In this document: in pieces, positions 5,219-7,055 of the stretch | Numbering within the stretch: position 1 is the first letter of the stretch | Layout of the letters: the number at the start of each line of letters is the position of its first letter | Position numbers and translations under genes: made by a program | Assembly: GCA_028682925.1 (NCBI GenBank) | Contig: JAJRAG010000073.1 | Coordinates: 1 to 7,055 of the forward strand | Length of the DNA: 7,055 bases | Reading direction: 5' to 3' | Source of the DNA: Methanomassiliicoccales archaeon | GTDB lineage: Archaea > Thermoplasmatota > Thermoplasmata > Methanomassiliicoccales > JACIVX01 | The notes under the pieces: generated by a model | The model's database searches: none | Told to the model about the DNA's origin: nothing | What the model saw: the letters and a program-made list of their open reading frames with translations, nothing else

Positions 5219-5257
5219 TGTGTTCTCCTAGTCCCCCAATTGATTTGACTCTCTGCT

Positions 5258-5264
5258 GATAAAG
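5258..5264 (-). promoter_or_regulatory. Weak TATA-like element for the coiled-coil gene
   Basis: The minus strand reads CTTTATC about 40 bp before the ATG at 5218, which would give a leader of about 17 nt including the GGAG ribosome-binding site. It is a short match and could be chance. Confidence 0.25.
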
Positions 5265-5380
5265 ACATTCTCGCTAAGAGTATTAATCATAGCGTTGCGG
5301 GCGCACGCATATACGCACGTCCCTTCCATTGAATCGTACAGACTGATAGATTGACACGCCTGCTAAGATGTCTTGCCCAG

Positions 5381-5812
5381 TCAATCCATGGAACAATACA
5401 ACTCATATCGCACGCCAATAAGTTCCTGCAGGCATCCCATCGCATCCAGGGATAGTAGGTGAAGGTGAGAGAAGCAGTCGCAGTCCGACGATCCAAACCC
5501 CTTGACAGGATCGATCGAGCCAGGCAATCCGCTCACGAAATCGTTCAGGACACATTCGATTCTTTCCTCGCATGGAAAGAGAGTGAACCCGATAACCTCG
5601 CCGACCTCGAGGAGATAGTCAATGTGCCAGTGGAGCCTCTTGCTCTCAGAGAGATGTCGCAAGACCCTTGTCTCTACGCCTTTCATTCCAGACCCCACGT
5701 AAGCGTATTCTCCCTTTGGAAAGCCGAAAGTACCCAACTTTCCTATTCGTATCTCGCAGCGCTTGGAAATTCTAAGAAACAGGACGTATGCACCTTTCCT
5801 AGTAGAGCGCAT
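5381..5812 (-). CDS. DUF123 / Uri-type GIY-YIG-like protein (143 aa)
   Basis: This is a stand-alone DUF123 domain (PF01986, Uri superfamily), related to the GIY-YIG nuclease fold and elsewhere found fused to endonuclease III. Visible family features in order are KGAYVLFLRI (6-15), FPKGEYAYVGSGMKGVETRV (31-50) with the Tyr-x-Tyr-Val-Gly-Ser-Gly core, Arg49 and His53, HWHIDYLL (61-68), and GFGSSDCDCFSHL (105-117). The conserved Tyr, Arg and His suggest DNA binding or cleavage, but activity of the family is poorly established. Its ATG lies nine bases after the stop of the ArsR gene, with AGGT overlapping that stop, so the two form an operon with coupled translation. The length is normal for the single-domain form. 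There is no endonuclease III gene beside it in this window. Confidence 0.85.
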   Translation of the reverse strand: MRSTRKGAYVLFLRISKRCEIRIGKLGTFGFPKGEYAYVGSGMKGVETRVLRHLSESKRLHWHIDYLLEVGEVIGFTLFPCEERIECVLNDFVSGLPGSIDPVKGFGSSDCDCFSHLHLLSLDAMGCLQELIGVRYELYCSMD

Positions 5813-5821
5813 CGGCGGAAC

Positions 5822-6184
5822 CTACTGACTTGATTCCAAAACAACATTCGTGGAATACATGCCCAGTATCATGACCGAGAGGTCCGTCGTACGGTATATG
5901 ATCCAATTGCCTTCCTGCTCGCCCGTAATCAGTCCAGCCGATTTCAATATGTTCAGATGATACGAAAGCTTCGAGTCTGGGACCGAGGTGATCTCCTTTA
6001 TCAGACACACGCAGAGAGGATGGCGCAATAGAATGAATAGAATCCGCACTCGCAATGGATCCGAAAGAGCTTGAAACAATCTTGCCAATCTCTTCATCTT
6101 CTCCTCGGGTGGCAGAGATGAAACGATGCCTTCAATACCGCCGATTTCCTCAAGCGATTCCCTTATTGGCTCTGGAATTTCCAT
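5822..6184 (-). CDS. ArsR-family winged-helix regulator with Cys-x-Cys metal motif (120 aa)
   Basis: This is a small ArsR/SmtB-type transcriptional regulator. The HTH core runs about 30-105: MKRLARLFQALSDPLRVRIL, then the HPLCVCLIKEI segment, the recognition helix SKLSYHLNILKSAGLI (71-86), and the wing EQEGNWIIYRTTD. Cys58 and Cys60 occupy the position of the ELCVCDL metal site of ArsR-type arsenic/antimony sensors. They are the only cysteines in the protein, so a third ligand, if any, must come from elsewhere. Binding of a soft metal would release DNA. The start ATG at 6184 has GGAGGT six bases upstream. It is the first gene of a pair with DUF123 and lies 107 bases downstream of MMP7. No arsenic-resistance gene is adjacent, so target and effector are unknown; autoregulation is usual in the family. 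Confidence 0.88.
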   Translation of the reverse strand: MEIPEPIRESLEEIGGIEGIVSSLPPEEKMKRLARLFQALSDPLRVRILFILLRHPLCVCLIKEITSVPDSKLSYHLNILKSAGLITGEQEGNWIIYRTTDLSVMILGMYSTNVVLESSQ

Positions 6185-6190
6185 CCATCA

Positions 6191-6196
6191 ACCTCC
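6191..6196 (-). promoter_or_regulatory. Shine-Dalgarno site of the ArsR gene
   Basis: GGAGGT on the minus strand is six bases before the in-frame ATG at 6184. A closer, out-of-frame ATG (6188) sits between them and is not the start. Confidence 0.65.
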
Positions 6197-6291
6197 GGTC
6201 CTGATTTTGACTCCACTGCAATCCGCAAATCTCGCCTATGTAGCGATCCAATAATTAGCCTTTTGGACCCGCCTCGATCGGAGATGTGCTT

Positions 6292-7055
6292 CTACGCAGC
6301 TGCTATGGACCTTCTCGCATCCCTCGCCTGGACCTCACTCCTCGATAGGATTCTGATCAGGGTGCTACCCCCAATCCTCGCTCCAGAGATGGTCGCCACC
6401 TCCTCAAGTCTCCGACCAAAGATCTCGATGTTGGCGAGCGAGTCTCTCCATTCCTCGAAGGGTATTTTGATCCTAAGACCATCAAGATGTAAGACGATAG
6501 GTGCAGGTCTCAAGCTCTTCTTCACAACGTCCATCGATTCGATTCGCTGCCTGATCTCAGCTGGATGAACGAACAACGGATCCTCATCCTTTTCTTTGCG
6601 ACTGGTCGCAATGATCCGGCCTAGGAACTGGGCGACCTCCTCCAGCTTCTCGACCTCCTCTGCCCGCCTCATCCTCTCGACCTTCCTACATACCCCCGTG
6701 ACCAATCCTTCACAGTTCGGAAGCCCATTGATCTCGGGGCCGCAAACCACCAAAACAGGAATCTCGATGCTCTCGAAGAGGCGGATCTTCTCCTTCACGA
6801 TGCAATCTTCGAAGTTGCCCAGGACAAACACGGCCGCATCGTACTCCTCGATCGTCGCCTTCTCGTCGGCTGAGATCTGAGCGGTCTGCCTGCCCTTGCC
6901 CCTTGCTAATCCCATCACAACGGTTATCGCCCCATAGCGCCTGAGATGTTCGGCTATGTCGCACACCGGATGAGGCATGTGGTGTCGTCCGAGCGTTGGT
7001 GCCACGACAGCAATCTCTGTTCCCGCCAGGGGAACATCGGTCAGTTTGCCGCCCA
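6292..7055 (-). CDS. Methanogenesis marker protein 7 (MMP7), N-terminus beyond the window
   Basis: The frame is open through the right edge. A GTG at 7005 could be mistaken for a start, but upstream codons continue family sequence (GGKLTDVPLAGTEIAV before VAPTLGRHHMPHPVCD). About 253 residues are visible, and I expect roughly 50 more upstream. The segments HHMPHPVCDIAEHLRRYGA, EYDAAVFVLGNFEDCIVKEK, IPVLVVCGPEI and APIVLHLDGLRIKI match what I recall of methanogenesis marker 7 (TIGR03274 type). This soluble protein is found in methanogens and other MCR-bearing archaea. It has been reported as part of the ATP-dependent methyl-coenzyme M reductase activation complex with McrC, MMP3, MMP17 and the A2 protein. 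Its presence is the best clue to the host's lifestyle. Other marker genes often lie nearby, but none is visible here. The stop is at 6294-6292. Confidence 0.85.
   Translation of the reverse strand, partial: GGKLTDVPLAGTEIAVVAPTLGRHHMPHPVCDIAEHLRRYGAITVVMGLARGKGRQTAQISADEKATIEEYDAAVFVLGNFEDCIVKEKIRLFESIEIPVLVVCGPEINGLPNCEGLVTGVCRKVERMRRAEEVEKLEEVAQFLGRIIATSRKEKDEDPLFVHPAEIRQRIESMDVVKKSLRPAPIVLHLDGLRIKIPFEEWRDSLANIEIFGRRLEEVATISGARIGGSTLIRILSRSEVQARDARRSIAAA

Noticed and set aside
4844..5248. Plus-strand 134-codon frame opposite the coiled-coil gene
   Set aside because: The minus-strand gene has a proper ribosome-binding site and a coherent helical protein; the plus frame has neither and starts without a site.
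5303..5321. Imperfect palindrome around CGCATATACGC upstream of the coiled-coil gene
   Set aside because: The symmetry is short and broken, and no regulator with a matching site is evident, so it is not reported as an operator.

Overview
The window looks like a piece of a euryarchaeal, probably methane-metabolising, genome. The right-edge gene is recognisably methanogenesis marker protein 7, a component of the methyl-coenzyme M reductase activation machinery. Several genes follow archaeal TATA-like boxes (for example TTTAAAATA, CTATATATAA, CTTAAATAT) and have strong GGAGG/GGAGGTGA ribosome-binding sites. An archaeal-type MoaA/MobB pair and a DUF123 protein fit the same picture. A Methanomassiliicoccales-like or related Thermoplasmatota host is possible but is only a guess.

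Layout. On the plus strand at the left edge are the last two membrane helices of a copper-transporting P-type ATPase, coupled by a one-base stop/start overlap to a 47-residue YHS-domain protein. Everything else of substance is on the minus strand. From right to left: MMP7 (5'-truncated by the window edge); a two-gene unit of an ArsR-family regulator and a DUF123/Uri-type GIY-YIG-like protein; a 75-residue coiled-coil protein of unknown function; moaA overlapping a mobB that carries an added four-cysteine Fe-S-type domain; an approximately 1.1-kb stretch without a convincing protein gene; and a GlcD-like FAD-linked oxidase whose 3' end converges on the YHS gene.

The most interesting part is the 1.1-kb stretch (2029-3146). 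It appears to hold two tandem, paralogous, structured non-coding RNA genes on the minus strand (about 2214-2516 and 2703-2985). Each has a TATA box about 26 bp upstream of its predicted 5' end. Each is closed by a perfect 8-bp terminal helix, and the two helices differ by a compensatory A-U to G-C change. The pair also shares several sequence blocks in the same order. An internal hairpin covaries (C-G to U-A), and another hairpin keeps its place although its stem sequence is entirely different. The conserved blocks fall in different reading frames in the two copies, which argues against a protein. I cannot match them to RNase P, SRP, tRNA, rRNA or any other class I know, so I report them as a candidate undescribed archaeal RNA family.

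Functionally, MoaA makes the first molybdopterin intermediate and MobB supports its conversion to the guanine-dinucleotide form. In methanogens that cofactor serves formylmethanofuran dehydrogenase and formate dehydrogenase. MMP7 serves MCR activation. The FAD oxidase may feed electrons from a 2-hydroxy acid or similar donor into metabolism. The copper exporter/YHS pair and the Cys-x-Cys ArsR protein suggest metal homeostasis or metal-responsive control. No mobile element, CRISPR array, tRNA or rRNA was found.
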